A DNA stretch of 64,000 nt. It comes from Kitasatospora humi (GTDB lineage Bacteria > Actinomycetota > Actinomycetes > Streptomycetales > Streptomycetaceae). Location of the stretch: assembly GCF_020907985.1 (NCBI RefSeq), contig NZ_JAJJPA010000016.1, forward strand, positions 1-64,000, written 5' to 3'. The notes under the pieces were generated by a model that ran no database searches, was not told where the DNA came from, and worked only from the letters and a program-made list of their open reading frames with translations. This document shows positions 49,237-57,624 of the stretch, in pieces. Numbering within the stretch: position 1 is the stretch's first letter; each line of letters starts with the position of its first letter. The translations under genes and the position numbers were made by a program.

Positions 49237-50574
49237 TCATACCGGCAGCAACCTCTCGATCAGTGCGCCCAGTTGGCGGGCGTTGCGGCACGGGTACATG
49301 GGGACCACCGAGCCGTAGCGGGTGGCGGCCGAGTCGCCGCCGTCCCAGAGCGAGGGCGGCTCCGGGTTGAGCCAGAAGACCCGGCGGGCCCGGGCGGCGA
49401 TCAGGCGCAGGGCGGGCAGGTTGGGATCGCGGCGGTTGGTGCGGGCGTCGCCCAGGATCAGCACCGAGGTGCGCGGGCCGACCGCGTCCAGCCAGCGATC
49501 GGCGAACTCGCCCAGGGCGGTGCCGTAGTCGCTGTTGCCGTGCAGCCCCATCACCGGGGCCTCGGTCAGGATCCGCTGCGCCGACTCGCCGAGCGCCGGG
49601 CTGATCAGCTCGGTCACCTCGGCCATCCGGTTGACGAAGGCGAACACCCGGACCCGGCTGAACTCCGCGCGCAGCGCCTGCACCAGCAGCATGGTGAAGT
49701 CGGCGAACCCGGCCACCGAACCCGAGACATCGCACAGCAGCACCAATTCCGGTCGCTGCGGCCGCCGATGGCGGTAGGCCGGGCGCAGCGGCACCCCGCC
49801 GGTGGAGAGCGAGCGGCGCAGGGTGCGGCGCAGGTCGATCTCGCCGTGCGAGGCCCGGCGGCGGCGCGCGGCCAGCCGGGTGGCCAGCTTGCGGGAGAGC
49901 GGGCGGACGGCGCGGCGCAGCTCGGCGAGTTGGTCCCGCCCGGCGTACAGGAAGTCGATCCGGTCGACGGTGGGCGCCACCGCGCGGCGCGCGATCCGGT
50001 CGGTGCCGCGCAGTTCGGCGATCCGGCGGCGGGCCTCGGTGCCGACCATGTCGCGGAAGGCCTGGATCCGGCGGCGGATCTCGTCGGCCTGCAGCCGCTC
50101 GGTGAAGTCGGGCGCGGTGGCGCGGTCCGCGCGCAGCGCGGCCAGCACGCGGGCCAGCAGGATCTGCGGGCGCAGCCGGTCCAGGGTCTGGGAGGCCGAG
50201 TAGCCGTCCGAGGCGGGGGAGTTGCCGTAGCGGCCGAGCGCCTGCACCGCTTCGGCGGCCACCGCCGCCATCGCGGCCTGGTCGCCCGCGGTCAGCGCGG
50301 CGGCCAACCGATCGCGCAGCTCGGTGACTTCGGCGGTGGGGGTGGCGGGCGCGCCCACCCGCAGCGGGAAGTACAGGTCGAACGTCGCGTCGAAGACCGC
50401 CCGTTGCCGCTCGCCGCGCAGCAGTGCGGCGGCCAGGCCCTCGCGCAGCCGCTCCCGGTGCGCCAGACCCAGCACCTCGACCACCGCCGCCGCGTCCACG
50501 GTCTCGCTCGGGCCCACCCGCACCCCGTTCGCCCGCAGCGCGTGGACGAAGGCGGTCAGCCGCTCGGCGATCAC
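49237..50574 (-). CDS. VWA domain protein, CoxE-like
   Basis: A 445-residue protein. The N-terminal helical half (LTAFVHALRANGVRVGPSETVDAAAVVEVLG) is typical of CoxE, and a C-terminal von Willebrand A domain has the MIDAS motif DVSGSV near residue 280 and VLILGDARTN later. With MoxR ATPases such proteins act as chaperone pairs that insert metals or activate enzymes. GTG 50574 overlaps the MoxR stop (GTGA), so the two are translated together. No coxMSL genes are nearby, so the client protein is unknown. Confidence 0.87.
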   Translation of the reverse strand: MIAERLTAFVHALRANGVRVGPSETVDAAAVVEVLGLAHRERLREGLAAALLRGERQRAVFDATFDLYFPLRVGAPATPTAEVTELRDRLAAALTAGDQAAMAAVAAEAVQALGRYGNSPASDGYSASQTLDRLRPQILLARVLAALRADRATAPDFTERLQADEIRRRIQAFRDMVGTEARRRIAELRGTDRIARRAVAPTVDRIDFLYAGRDQLAELRRAVRPLSRKLATRLAARRRRASHGEIDLRRTLRRSLSTGGVPLRPAYRHRRPQRPELVLLCDVSGSVAGFADFTMLLVQALRAEFSRVRVFAFVNRMAEVTELISPALGESAQRILTEAPVMGLHGNSDYGTALGEFADRWLDAVGPRTSVLILGDARTNRRDPNLPALRLIAARARRVFWLNPEPPSLWDGGDSAATRYGSVVPMYPCRNARQLGALIERLLPV

Positions 50575-51434
50575 GCGAGCGCCAGCTTCTCGGTGGCGTG
50601 CCCGATGTCCTCCTGGTGCTTGAGCAGCACCCCGAGGGTGGCGCGGACCACGGCGTCGTCCAGGGTGTCGGCGCCGAGCGCCAGCAGGGTGCGGGCCCAG
50701 TCGACGGTCTCCGCCACCGAGGGGTGCTTGCGCAGCTCCAGGGCACGTAGCGCGCCGACCACCGAGACCAGCGACTCGGCCAGCGCGGCGTCCAGCCCCG
50801 GTACCCGCAGCCGCACGATCCGCTGCTCCAACTCGGCATCGGGGAAGTCCAGGTGGAGGAAGAGGCAGCGACGGCGCAGCGCCTCGGAGAGCTCCCGGGT
50901 GGCGTTGGAGGTGAGCACGACGAACGGCCGGCGCTCGGCGGTGATGGTGCCGAGCTCCGGGACGGTCACCTGGAAGTCGCTGAGCACTTCCAGCAGCAGG
51001 CCCTCGACCTCGACATCGGCCTTGTCGGTCTCGTCGATCAGCAGCACGGTCGGCTCGCTGCCGCGGATCGCGGTGAGCAGCGGGCGGGGGAGCAGGAACT
51101 CCTCGCTGAAGATGTCGGTGCGGGCCTGGTCCCAGGTCTCGTCGCGGCCGGCGGTGATCCGCAGCAACTGCTTGGCGTGGTTCCACTCGTAGAGCGCCCG
51201 GGCCTCGTCGACGCCCTCGTAGCACTGCAGCCGCACCAGCCGGGCGTCGGCCACGGCGGCCACCGCCTTGGCGAGTTCGGTCTTGCCGACGCCCGCCGGG
51301 CCCTCGACCAGCAGCGGCTTGCCCAGCCGGTCGGCCAGGAACACCGTGGTGGCGACCGCGGTGGAGGCCAGGTAGCCGGCCTCGGCCAGTCGTGCCGCGA
51401 CCTCGTCCACCGAGGTGAAGAACCCAGTTGCCAT
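50571..51434 (-). CDS. MoxR-family AAA ATPase
   Basis: A 287-residue AAA+ ATPase. Walker A is GPAGVGKT (residues 45-52), Walker B VLLIDETDKAD, sensor 1 VLTSNATREL, and arginine finger in ALRRRCLFLHLDFP. It should assemble into a ring and work with the VWA protein encoded immediately downstream. ATG 51434 has GGGAG 8 nt upstream. Homologous to CoxD of the carbon monoxide dehydrogenase assembly set. Confidence 0.92.
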   Translation of the reverse strand: MATGFFTSVDEVAARLAEAGYLASTAVATTVFLADRLGKPLLVEGPAGVGKTELAKAVAAVADARLVRLQCYEGVDEARALYEWNHAKQLLRITAGRDETWDQARTDIFSEEFLLPRPLLTAIRGSEPTVLLIDETDKADVEVEGLLLEVLSDFQVTVPELGTITAERRPFVVLTSNATRELSEALRRRCLFLHLDFPDAELEQRIVRLRVPGLDAALAESLVSVVGALRALELRKHPSVAETVDWARTLLALGADTLDDAVVRATLGVLLKHQEDIGHATEKLALA

Positions 51435-51594
51435 GCCGTCAACTCCCGCCCGTCGGTCCTGCCGTGCGCTCAGCTTAGCCATGTGCCGAGCCGGATGTTA
51501 CTGCTCGGTAGTCCATGGGCCGCCCAGGTACCCGTCGGCTGCCTGCATAGAGTGGGCGTCGCACCGACGACGTCGACGGCCCGGAGGTTTGTGG

Positions 51595-52797
51595 ATGGAT
51601 GCCCGCCCGGTGACGCTGCCCGGACCGGAGGGCGGCTCGGGGCAGAGCCAGCCGTGGAACCGGCAGCGGTTGCGCAGCAACAACGAGTGGCTGCTGCTGG
51701 AGCGGCTGCGCACCGCCGGTCCGGTGTCGCGGGCCCAACTCGCCCGGGACACCGGGCTCTCCAAGCCGACGGTGTCGGCCGCGCTGGCGGCGCTGGAGCA
51801 GGTGGGGCTGGTGCGCGAGGCCGGGCGGCTGACACCGGAACGCGGGCGGGTGGCGGTGCTCTACGAGCCGGACCCGGCGGCCGGCCATGTGCTCGGGGTG
51901 GACATCGGGCGGGCCCGGCTGCGGGTGGCCGTGGCGGACCTCTCCGGTCGGATCACCGCCCGGCGGGACGTGCCCAACCGGGGCCGCAGCGCCAACGCGG
52001 TGGCCGACGCGGTGGTGGCCGCCGCCCGTGAGGCGATCGCCGAGGCGGGCCTGGCGTCCGGCGACGTGGTGCACGCGGCGGTCGGCTCGCCGGGCGTCTG
52101 GGACGAGTCGCAGCGGCGGGTGCACTACGCCACCAAGCTGCCCGGCTGGGGGCGGCGCGGGCTGTTCGAGCGGATCGCGGCCGGTCTCGGCACCCGGATC
52201 AGCGTGCACAACGACGCCAACCTGGCCGCGCTCGGCGAGTACGCCGGTGGGGCCGGTGCCGGCAGCCGGGTCTTCGTCTACCTGCTGATCGGCTCCGGGC
52301 TCGGGATGGGCGTGGTGGTGAACGGCGAGATCCAGCAGGGCGCCCACGGTGCCGCCGGGGAGATCGGGTTCCTGCCGCTGCCGGGCAGCGGGGTCGACCT
52401 GGAGCAGGCGGCGGCGGCCGAGTCGGTGGTGCGCGAGGCCAGGGCGGCGGGGATGACCGGGCCGCTGACCGCCAAGCGGGTCTTCGCGGCGGCCCGGGCC
52501 GGTGACTCGCGGGCGATGGCGGCGGTGCTCCGGGAGTCCGAGCAACTGGCCTTCGCGGTGGCGGTGGTGGCGGCCGTGCTGGACCCGGACCTGGTGGTGC
52601 TGGGCGGCGGCCTGGGCAACGGCGCAGACCTGCTGATCGGCCCGGTGGAGCAGGCCCTGCACCGCCTCAGCCCGCTGCGGCCCCGGCTGGCCGCGAGTCT
52701 GCTGGGGGACGAGGCGGTGCTGCGCGGCGCGCTGGCGACGGCGCTCGGCACCGCCCGGCCCGAGGTCTTCGAAACCCTCACGTCAAACCTCTGCTGA
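51595..52797 (+). CDS. ROK-family transcriptional regulator
   Basis: A 400-residue repressor-type ROK protein. Residues 20-85 are a winged helix (NEWLLLERLRTAGPVSRAQLARDTGLSKPTVSAALAALEQVGLV) and the rest is a sugar-kinase-like ROK domain (LGVDIGRARLRVAVADL, VHNDANLAALGEY). The usual zinc cysteine cluster CGxxGCxE is replaced by GAHGAAGEIG, so it probably lacks zinc and kinase activity. ATG 51595 has GGAGG 8 nt upstream and TAGAGT (51548-51553) as a -10. Its target is unknown; the sugar operon at 40 kb is one possibility. Confidence 0.87.
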   Translation: MDARPVTLPGPEGGSGQSQPWNRQRLRSNNEWLLLERLRTAGPVSRAQLARDTGLSKPTVSAALAALEQVGLVREAGRLTPERGRVAVLYEPDPAAGHVLGVDIGRARLRVAVADLSGRITARRDVPNRGRSANAVADAVVAAAREAIAEAGLASGDVVHAAVGSPGVWDESQRRVHYATKLPGWGRRGLFERIAAGLGTRISVHNDANLAALGEYAGGAGAGSRVFVYLLIGSGLGMGVVVNGEIQQGAHGAAGEIGFLPLPGSGVDLEQAAAAESVVREARAAGMTGPLTAKRVFAAARAGDSRAMAAVLRESEQLAFAVAVVAAVLDPDLVVLGGGLGNGADLLIGPVEQALHRLSPLRPRLAASLLGDEAVLRGALATALGTARPEVFETLTSNLC

Positions 52798-54210
52798 CTG
52801 CACGTCACGTGGCAGGTACTCCTCGCGGATCTCCTGCGGGCCGAACGGCCAGGCCTTCTCCACCTTCGACCAGAGCAGGAAGGCCAGCACCCCGGCCGCC
52901 ACCCAGGCCAGCGACCATTCGATCGGATGGTAGCCCGGCGCGTTCCGGTCGGCGTAGCCGTAGACGACCAGCCAGCCGATCGCGGCCACCACGCTCGGCG
53001 CCGGATAGAGCCACATCCGGTACGGGCGCGGCAGCTCGGGCTGGCGGCGGCGCAGCACGGTGACGGCCAGGATCTGGGCGAAGGCCTGGACGATCACCAT
53101 CACCGTGGTGAGCAGGTTGATCAGGGTGTTGAGGTCGGTGTGCCGGCCGATGAGGAAGCCGGCCGCGGTGACGGCGCCCATGGTGACCAGCCCGAGCACC
53201 GGAAAATCGTGCCTGGCATGCAACTTGGCGTAGGAGCGGAAGAACACCCGGTCCCGGGCCGCGTCGTAGGGCACTCGGGAGCCGCCGAGCAGCCCGGTCA
53301 GCACCGAGGCGAACGCGGTGACCAGGATCAGCACGGTGACCACGTCGGCGGCCTTGGTGCCCCAGGCCAGTTCCAACGCGGCCGAGGCGACCGACTGGGA
53401 GGCGACCGAGTTCTTGTCCAGCATGTCATGCCAGTTGATCGCGCCCAGGACGCCGATCTGCAGCAGCAGGTAGATCACCATGATGCCGAGGATCGAGAGC
53501 ACGATGGAGCGCGGCAGCACCTTGCCCGGTTGCTTGACCTCGGCCCCCAGGTAGGCGGCGGTGTTGTAGCCGAGGTAGTCGTAGATGCCGATGGTGAGGC
53601 CGGCGGCGAAGCCCAGCCAGAACTGACCGTGCGTCAACTCCACTGCGTGCGCGGGCCAGGTGAACGCCCGGCCGGCCGAGAAGCGGCTGTAGGAGGCGAT
53701 CAGCACGGCGGCGACCGCGACGAGCATCACGCCCCACATCGCGGTGGCGAGCCTGGCGATCCGGTCCACCTTGCGCCAGAGCAGCAGGACCACTGCCACC
53801 ACCACGGCCAGGCCCACCAGATCGCCCTGGCTCCTCGTCATCTGCGGCCACAGGAAGCCGAGGTACTGCACGAAGCCGACCACGCCGGTGGACATGATCA
53901 GTGGGATGAAGAGCATCGCCGTCCAGACGAACAGGAACGGCATCAACCGCCCGGAGCGGTACTGGAAGGCCTCGCGCAGATAGACGTAGGAGCCGCCGGC
54001 GCCGGGGAGCGAGGCGCCCAGCTCGGCCCAGACCAGCCCGTCCATCAGGGCCAGTACGGCTCCGGCGATCCAGCCGATGATCGCCTGCGGGCCGCCGAAC
54101 GCGGCGACCATCAGCGGGATGGTGACGAACGGCCCGATGCCGCACATCTGGCTCATGTTGATCGCGGTGGCCTGGAACAAGCCGATCCGCCTACTGAGGG
54201 TGCCGGACAC
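52783..54210 (-). CDS. APC-family amino acid permease
   Basis: A 475-residue inner-membrane transporter with about 12 hydrophobic segments. IGLFQATAINMSQMCGIGPFVTIPL, ELGASLPGAGGSYVYLREAF and GAEVKQPGKVLPRSIVLSI are hallmark blocks of bacterial APC permeases. The 3' end overlaps the convergent ROK gene by 15 bp. GTG 54210 has GGAG upstream. A perfect 19-bp AT-rich palindrome lies 57 bp upstream and is the likely control site. The substrate is unknown. Confidence 0.88.
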   Translation of the reverse strand: MSGTLSRRIGLFQATAINMSQMCGIGPFVTIPLMVAAFGGPQAIIGWIAGAVLALMDGLVWAELGASLPGAGGSYVYLREAFQYRSGRLMPFLFVWTAMLFIPLIMSTGVVGFVQYLGFLWPQMTRSQGDLVGLAVVVAVVLLLWRKVDRIARLATAMWGVMLVAVAAVLIASYSRFSAGRAFTWPAHAVELTHGQFWLGFAAGLTIGIYDYLGYNTAAYLGAEVKQPGKVLPRSIVLSILGIMVIYLLLQIGVLGAINWHDMLDKNSVASQSVASAALELAWGTKAADVVTVLILVTAFASVLTGLLGGSRVPYDAARDRVFFRSYAKLHARHDFPVLGLVTMGAVTAAGFLIGRHTDLNTLINLLTTVMVIVQAFAQILAVTVLRRRQPELPRPYRMWLYPAPSVVAAIGWLVVYGYADRNAPGYHPIEWSLAWVAAGVLAFLLWSKVEKAWPFGPQEIREEYLPRDVQSAEV

Positions 54211-54266
54211 GGGCGACTCCGTGGGCTGGAGGGGCGGGGCGGGTGGGGGTGTCGCGGGGTGACCAT

Positions 54267-54285
54267 AAGTTAGGTTTCCTAACTT
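54267..54285. promoter_or_regulatory. 19-bp operator upstream of the APC permease
   Basis: AAGTTAGG-TTT-CCTAACTT, a perfect palindrome and an AT-rich island in GC-rich surroundings. It is likely the binding site of a dimeric regulator of the leftward permease. Confidence 0.65.
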
Positions 54286-54407
54286 GCCCCGTCAAGACCT
54301 GGGGGCACGGTTGGGACCGGTGCCGTGGTGTGCGGCTGAGTTCACCCGACGTTCACCGCCCGTGCGCCGGGCGGTCCAGCGGCTGCTCGTATGTTTCCGT
54401 TGAAGTA

Positions 54408-54423
54408 AGTTGTCCATACAACT
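54408..54423. promoter_or_regulatory. HutC/GntR-like operator upstream of the FAD enzyme
   Basis: AGTTGT-CCAT-ACAACT, ending 17 bp before GTG 54440. The TTGT-N-ACAA geometry is that of HutC-subfamily GntR regulators. Confidence 0.55.
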
Positions 54424-54439
54424 CAGCGATGGGAGCAAT

Positions 54440-55561
54440 GTGAGCAGCACGCTGGACTCGGCCGATGTGGTGATCGTCGGCGCCGGCATCGTCGGCCTGG
54501 CGCACGCCTTCGAGGCGGTGGAGCGCGGTCTGACGGTCGCCGTGGTGGAGCGCAACGACCGGGCCGTCGGCGCCTCGGTGCGCAACTTCGGACACGCCTG
54601 TGCGACCGGGCTGGACGGCGACGGGCACCGCTACGGTCTGGCGGCGCGGTCACGCTGGCTGCGGCTGGCCGAGGAGGCGGGCTTCTGGGCCCGGCGCACC
54701 GGCACCGTCATGGTCGCCCGGGCCGCCGATGAGTTCGCCGTGCTGACCGAGTTCGCCGAGCTGCGCGGCACCGCTCAGGTCCGCCTGCTCACCCCCGCCG
54801 AGCTGGCGGAACACGTGCCGACCGGCCCGGACGTGCTCGGCGGCGCGCTCTTCCCCGAGGACCTGCGGGTCGACCAGCGCGCCGCCGTCGGCGCCATCGC
54901 CCGGTACCTCGCCGGCCGGGGCGTGCGCTTCCACTGGGCGACCACCGCCCACGCGGTGGACAGCGGCACCGTCCGCACCAACCGGGGCGAGGTGCGCGCC
55001 GGCACGGTGATCATGTCCACCGGGCACGACGTCGACCGGCACTTCCCCGAACTGGCCGACCGGGCCCGGATCAAGCGCTGCGTGCTGCGAATGCTGCGGG
55101 TGGCCAACCCGTTCGGCGACCGCGTGATCGAACCGGCCGTGCAGACCGGCTTCTCGCTGCTGCGCTACGGTGGCTTCGGCGCCTGCCCAAGCCTGGAGGC
55201 GGTGCGCGCGCGGCTCGCCCACGAGCATCCGGAGCTGCTCGGCATGGGCCTCAACCTGATGTTCACCCAGCGCCCCGACGGCACCCTCACCATCGGCGAC
55301 ACCCACGCCTACGACACCACCCCGGAGTTCTTCGAGGAGGAACGCCTGGACGCCGCCGTGCTCGGCGCCACCGCCGGCCTGCTCGGGGTCGACCGCCTCG
55401 ACGTGCTGGAGCGCTGGCGCGGCGTCTACGCCTCCGCCACCGAGCCGTTCCTGATCGCCGAGCCGCGCAAGGGCGTGCACGTCGTCTCGGTCACCTCGGG
55501 CGTGGGGATGACCACGGCCCTGAGCCTGGGCGCGGAGGTGGTGGCGAGCATCATGGGGTGA
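54440..55561 (+). CDS. FAD-dependent oxidoreductase (TIGR03364-like)
   Basis: A 373-residue DAO-family flavoprotein. VVIVGAGIVGLAHAFEAVERGLTVAVVERND is the FAD motif at residues 10-40, and GASVRNFGHACATG is the sequence typical of TIGR03364 enzymes, which often accompany phosphonate-degradation genes. No phosphonatase-type HAD gene is adjacent, so the substrate, presumably an amine, stays open. GTG 54440 has GGGAG 5 nt upstream. The HutC-like palindrome suggests control by a GntR-type repressor encoded elsewhere. Confidence 0.82.
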   Translation: MSSTLDSADVVIVGAGIVGLAHAFEAVERGLTVAVVERNDRAVGASVRNFGHACATGLDGDGHRYGLAARSRWLRLAEEAGFWARRTGTVMVARAADEFAVLTEFAELRGTAQVRLLTPAELAEHVPTGPDVLGGALFPEDLRVDQRAAVGAIARYLAGRGVRFHWATTAHAVDSGTVRTNRGEVRAGTVIMSTGHDVDRHFPELADRARIKRCVLRMLRVANPFGDRVIEPAVQTGFSLLRYGGFGACPSLEAVRARLAHEHPELLGMGLNLMFTQRPDGTLTIGDTHAYDTTPEFFEEERLDAAVLGATAGLLGVDRLDVLERWRGVYASATEPFLIAEPRKGVHVVSVTSGVGMTTALSLGAEVVASIMG

Positions 55562-55741
55562 GGGAGTGGGTGTGCCGGAGGAGGTGGTCCGCTTCGGCGG
55601 CACGGTGGATCACCTCATCCGCCGCCGTCCCGCCGGTGCTCGCCGAGCACCGATTCGAAGATCGCGCGGTTGACGCTGCTCGGGCGCGGGTGGGCCGGAT
55701 GGACACCGATCCGTACCACGGGGACGGAACCTGACGAGCCG

Positions 55742-56263
55742 TCAGGAGTTCGGCGGCCGGCGGCCGCGGTCCAGGCGCTCCTGTGCGGTGGCACCGCGGC
55801 GGCCGATCGGGAGGACACCGGTGGCGGCGGCCAGTCCGTAAGGCGGCATGTCGGCGTAGACGGACTCGTAGTTGCCGGCCGGCACGAGGTAGGTCTCGTG
55901 CCAGATCCCCACATGGCGGCCGGACCTGTGCTCCATCCGGTTGATCATCGCCCACGCCTTGCGGTGCAGCCGCGCGGGGTCGACGGCGTACTTCAGCAGC
56001 TGCTCCTTGGAGCGCCAGTACTGCACCACGTAGTAGGCGCGCGGCGATCCGGTCAGCAACTGGTAACCCAGCAGGCCGCTCTGCTCGTCGGCGCGCAGCT
56101 CGCGCAGCATCCGGGGCATCGACGCCAACACCGGTAGCCAGTGGTGCGGCGCCCAGAAGTGGTTGATCCGCATGCCGATCAGGAAGACGACGAGGTCGCC
56201 TTCGGCCGCAGCGGTGGTGCGCCCGCCATACGGTTCGGCGGACCTGGTCGGATTGGCGAACAT
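55742..56263 (-). CDS. DUF4188 (monooxygenase-fold) protein
   Basis: A 173-residue protein of the DUF4188 family. VVFLIGMRINHFWAPHHWLPVLASMPRMLREL, LGYQLLTGSPRAYYVVQYWRSKEQLLKYA and VGIWHETYLVPAGNYESVYADMPPYGLAAATG are conserved family blocks. It has a ferredoxin-like dimeric alpha+beta-barrel fold by pattern; its substrate is unknown. ATG 56263 has GGGGG upstream. It is divergent from a MerR regulator. Confidence 0.83.
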   Translation of the reverse strand: MFANPTRSAEPYGGRTTAAAEGDLVVFLIGMRINHFWAPHHWLPVLASMPRMLRELRADEQSGLLGYQLLTGSPRAYYVVQYWRSKEQLLKYAVDPARLHRKAWAMINRMEHRSGRHVGIWHETYLVPAGNYESVYADMPPYGLAAATGVLPIGRRGATAQERLDRGRRPPNS

Positions 56264-56335
56264 CGGCTGCCCCCAGGGCCCGTGGCGTCGGCGCGTGGTG
56301 CCGTGACTGGAGCGCCGCGCCCGTCCATGATGGGA

Positions 56336-56346
56336 TAGTGGCACTA
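56336..56346. promoter_or_regulatory. Palindrome between DUF4188 and MerR genes
   Basis: TAGTG-G-CACTA, 22 bp before the preferred MerR start (56368) and overlapping an alternative GTG start (56338). A candidate MerR site. Confidence 0.4.
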
Positions 56347-56367
56347 ACCAATGAGGGGCACAAGAGG

Positions 56368-57009
56368 ATGCGCTTGGCCGAGCTGAGCGAGGCGAGTCAG
56401 GTCTCCATCGCGACCATCAAGTACTACCTGCGCGAAGGCCTGTTGGCGCCCGGACGGCGGGTCAGCGCCACCCAGGCCGAGTACGACGAGTCGCACCTGC
56501 GCCGGTTGCGGCTGGTGCGTGCGATGATCCAGGTCGGGCGGATCCCGGTGGCCACGGTGCGCGAGGTGCTGCGGCAGATCGACGACGAGTCCTTGGGCCG
56601 CACCGTCCGGCTCGGCGCCGCGCTCTGGGCGCTGCCGAGGGCCGGTGATCCGGAGCCGGCCGACCCCCATGTGCGCACTGCCGCAGCCGAAATCGACCGG
56701 ATGCTCGCCGAGGTCGGCTGGTCGCACGCCGCCGAACTCAGCCGGCTCTCGCCGGTCTACCGGGAGTTGGTCGCCGCAGTGGCCTCGCTCGGCCGGCTCG
56801 GCTATCCCCTGGACGCGGCCGAACTGGCGCCCTACGCCCGGCTGATGGAGCAGACCGCGACGCACGACCTGGACCGGATGGAGCAGCAGGGCGGCGAAGT
56901 GGCGCAGGTCGAGGCCGCGGTCGCAGCCGCGGTGCTCTTCGAGCCGGTGCTGCGCTGCCTGCGCCGGCTCGCCCAGGAGCAGGAGGCCATCCGGCGGTAC
57001 GGGCTCTGA
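56368..57009 (+). CDS. MerR-family transcriptional regulator
   Basis: A 213-residue MerR regulator. Residues 1-70 hold the HTH and wing (MRLAELSEASQVSIATIKYYLREGLLAPG) and the rest is a helical domain of unknown ligand. ATG 56368 gives the standard MerR N-terminus and follows GAGGGG. GTG 56338, with CATGAT 6 nt before it, is an alternative leaderless start adding 10 residues. The divergent DUF4188 gene is the likely target. Confidence 0.83.
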   Translation: MRLAELSEASQVSIATIKYYLREGLLAPGRRVSATQAEYDESHLRRLRLVRAMIQVGRIPVATVREVLRQIDDESLGRTVRLGAALWALPRAGDPEPADPHVRTAAAEIDRMLAEVGWSHAAELSRLSPVYRELVAAVASLGRLGYPLDAAELAPYARLMEQTATHDLDRMEQQGGEVAQVEAAVAAAVLFEPVLRCLRRLAQEQEAIRRYGL

Positions 57010-57097
57010 GCCTCGCCGACCGGGCGGCACGACGGCGGGCCGCCCGGGCCGCGCAGAGCGGCCGCACCAGTCGTCATGTCGTCCGGAGTGTGCGGCC

Positions 57098-57103
57098 TAG
57101 GAT
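57098..57103 (+). promoter_or_regulatory. Leaderless-type -10 of the ArsR gene
   Basis: TAGGAT, 7 nt, then ATG 57111; no ribosome-binding site. Confidence 0.55.
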
Positions 57104-57110
57104 GGTCGGC

Positions 57111-57467
57111 ATGAGCGAGGGCGGGCAGGTCTTTGGTGCGAACCACGTGCGGCAGCCGGTCAGCGACGAGCAGTTGGACGTCGCGGCCGGGATCCTGGCG
57201 CTGCTCTCCGACCGGACCAGGCTTGCCCTGCTGCACCGGCTCGGACAGGGCGAGGCCGATGTCAGCACGCTCACCGAGGCCGGCAGCGCTGCCCGCACAT
57301 CGGTCAGCCAGCACCTGGGCAAGCTGCGGCTGGCCGGGCTGGTGACCGCGCGCCGGGACGGCCGCCGGGTGGTCTACGCGCTGAAGCACGGGCACCTGCG
57401 CCGCTTGGTGGACGAAGCGCTGAACGTGGCGGACCACGAGATCGGCCACCTGCCCTCGCACGACTGA
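57111..57467 (+). CDS. ArsR/SmtB-family regulator
   Basis: A 118-residue winged-helix repressor: LDVAAGILALLSDRTRLALLHRLGQGEADVSTLTEA, RTSVSQHLGKLRLAGLVTARRDGRRVVYAL, with a His-rich C-terminus (HGHLRRLVDEAL...HEIGHLPSHD). The C-terminal histidines and acidic residues resemble the zinc/nickel alpha5 sites of SmtB/NmtR-type sensors. It precedes an MFS exporter by 157 bp and a palindrome lies between them. The gene is probably leaderless. Confidence 0.87.
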   Translation: MSEGGQVFGANHVRQPVSDEQLDVAAGILALLSDRTRLALLHRLGQGEADVSTLTEAGSAARTSVSQHLGKLRLAGLVTARRDGRRVVYALKHGHLRRLVDEALNVADHEIGHLPSHD

Positions 57468-57508
57468 GCCCGGAACCGCCCGGCCGACGGGCCGACTTCC
57501 GTTTACAT

Positions 57509-57524
57509 GTGCGCAGGTGCGCAC
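57509..57524. promoter_or_regulatory. ArsR-type operator upstream of the MFS gene
   Basis: GTGCGCA-GG-TGCGCAC, just upstream of a -10 TATCCT (57534-57539). Its placement fits repression of the MFS gene by the adjacent ArsR. Confidence 0.6.
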
Positions 57525-57624
57525 TCATTGAGCTATCCTCGTGCTGCTGCCACGCCCGCCGACCCAAAGCGGTCATGCCCCGGTCGGCCGGGCAGTCATG
57601 CCGTCGACCCCGCCGAGGTCAGCC

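Noticed and set aside
49079..49240. Short leftward ORF (53 residues) starting ATGA-overlapped with the VWA stop codon
   Set aside because: It is made almost entirely of the 42-bp tandem repeat and Arg/Ala-rich translation, with no ribosome-binding site of its own; coding status cannot be supported.
54267..54285. DmdR/IdeR iron box
   Set aside because: TTAGG and CCTAA are present but with a 3-bp spacer; the 19-bp iron box has a longer inner symmetrical core, so the match is only partial.
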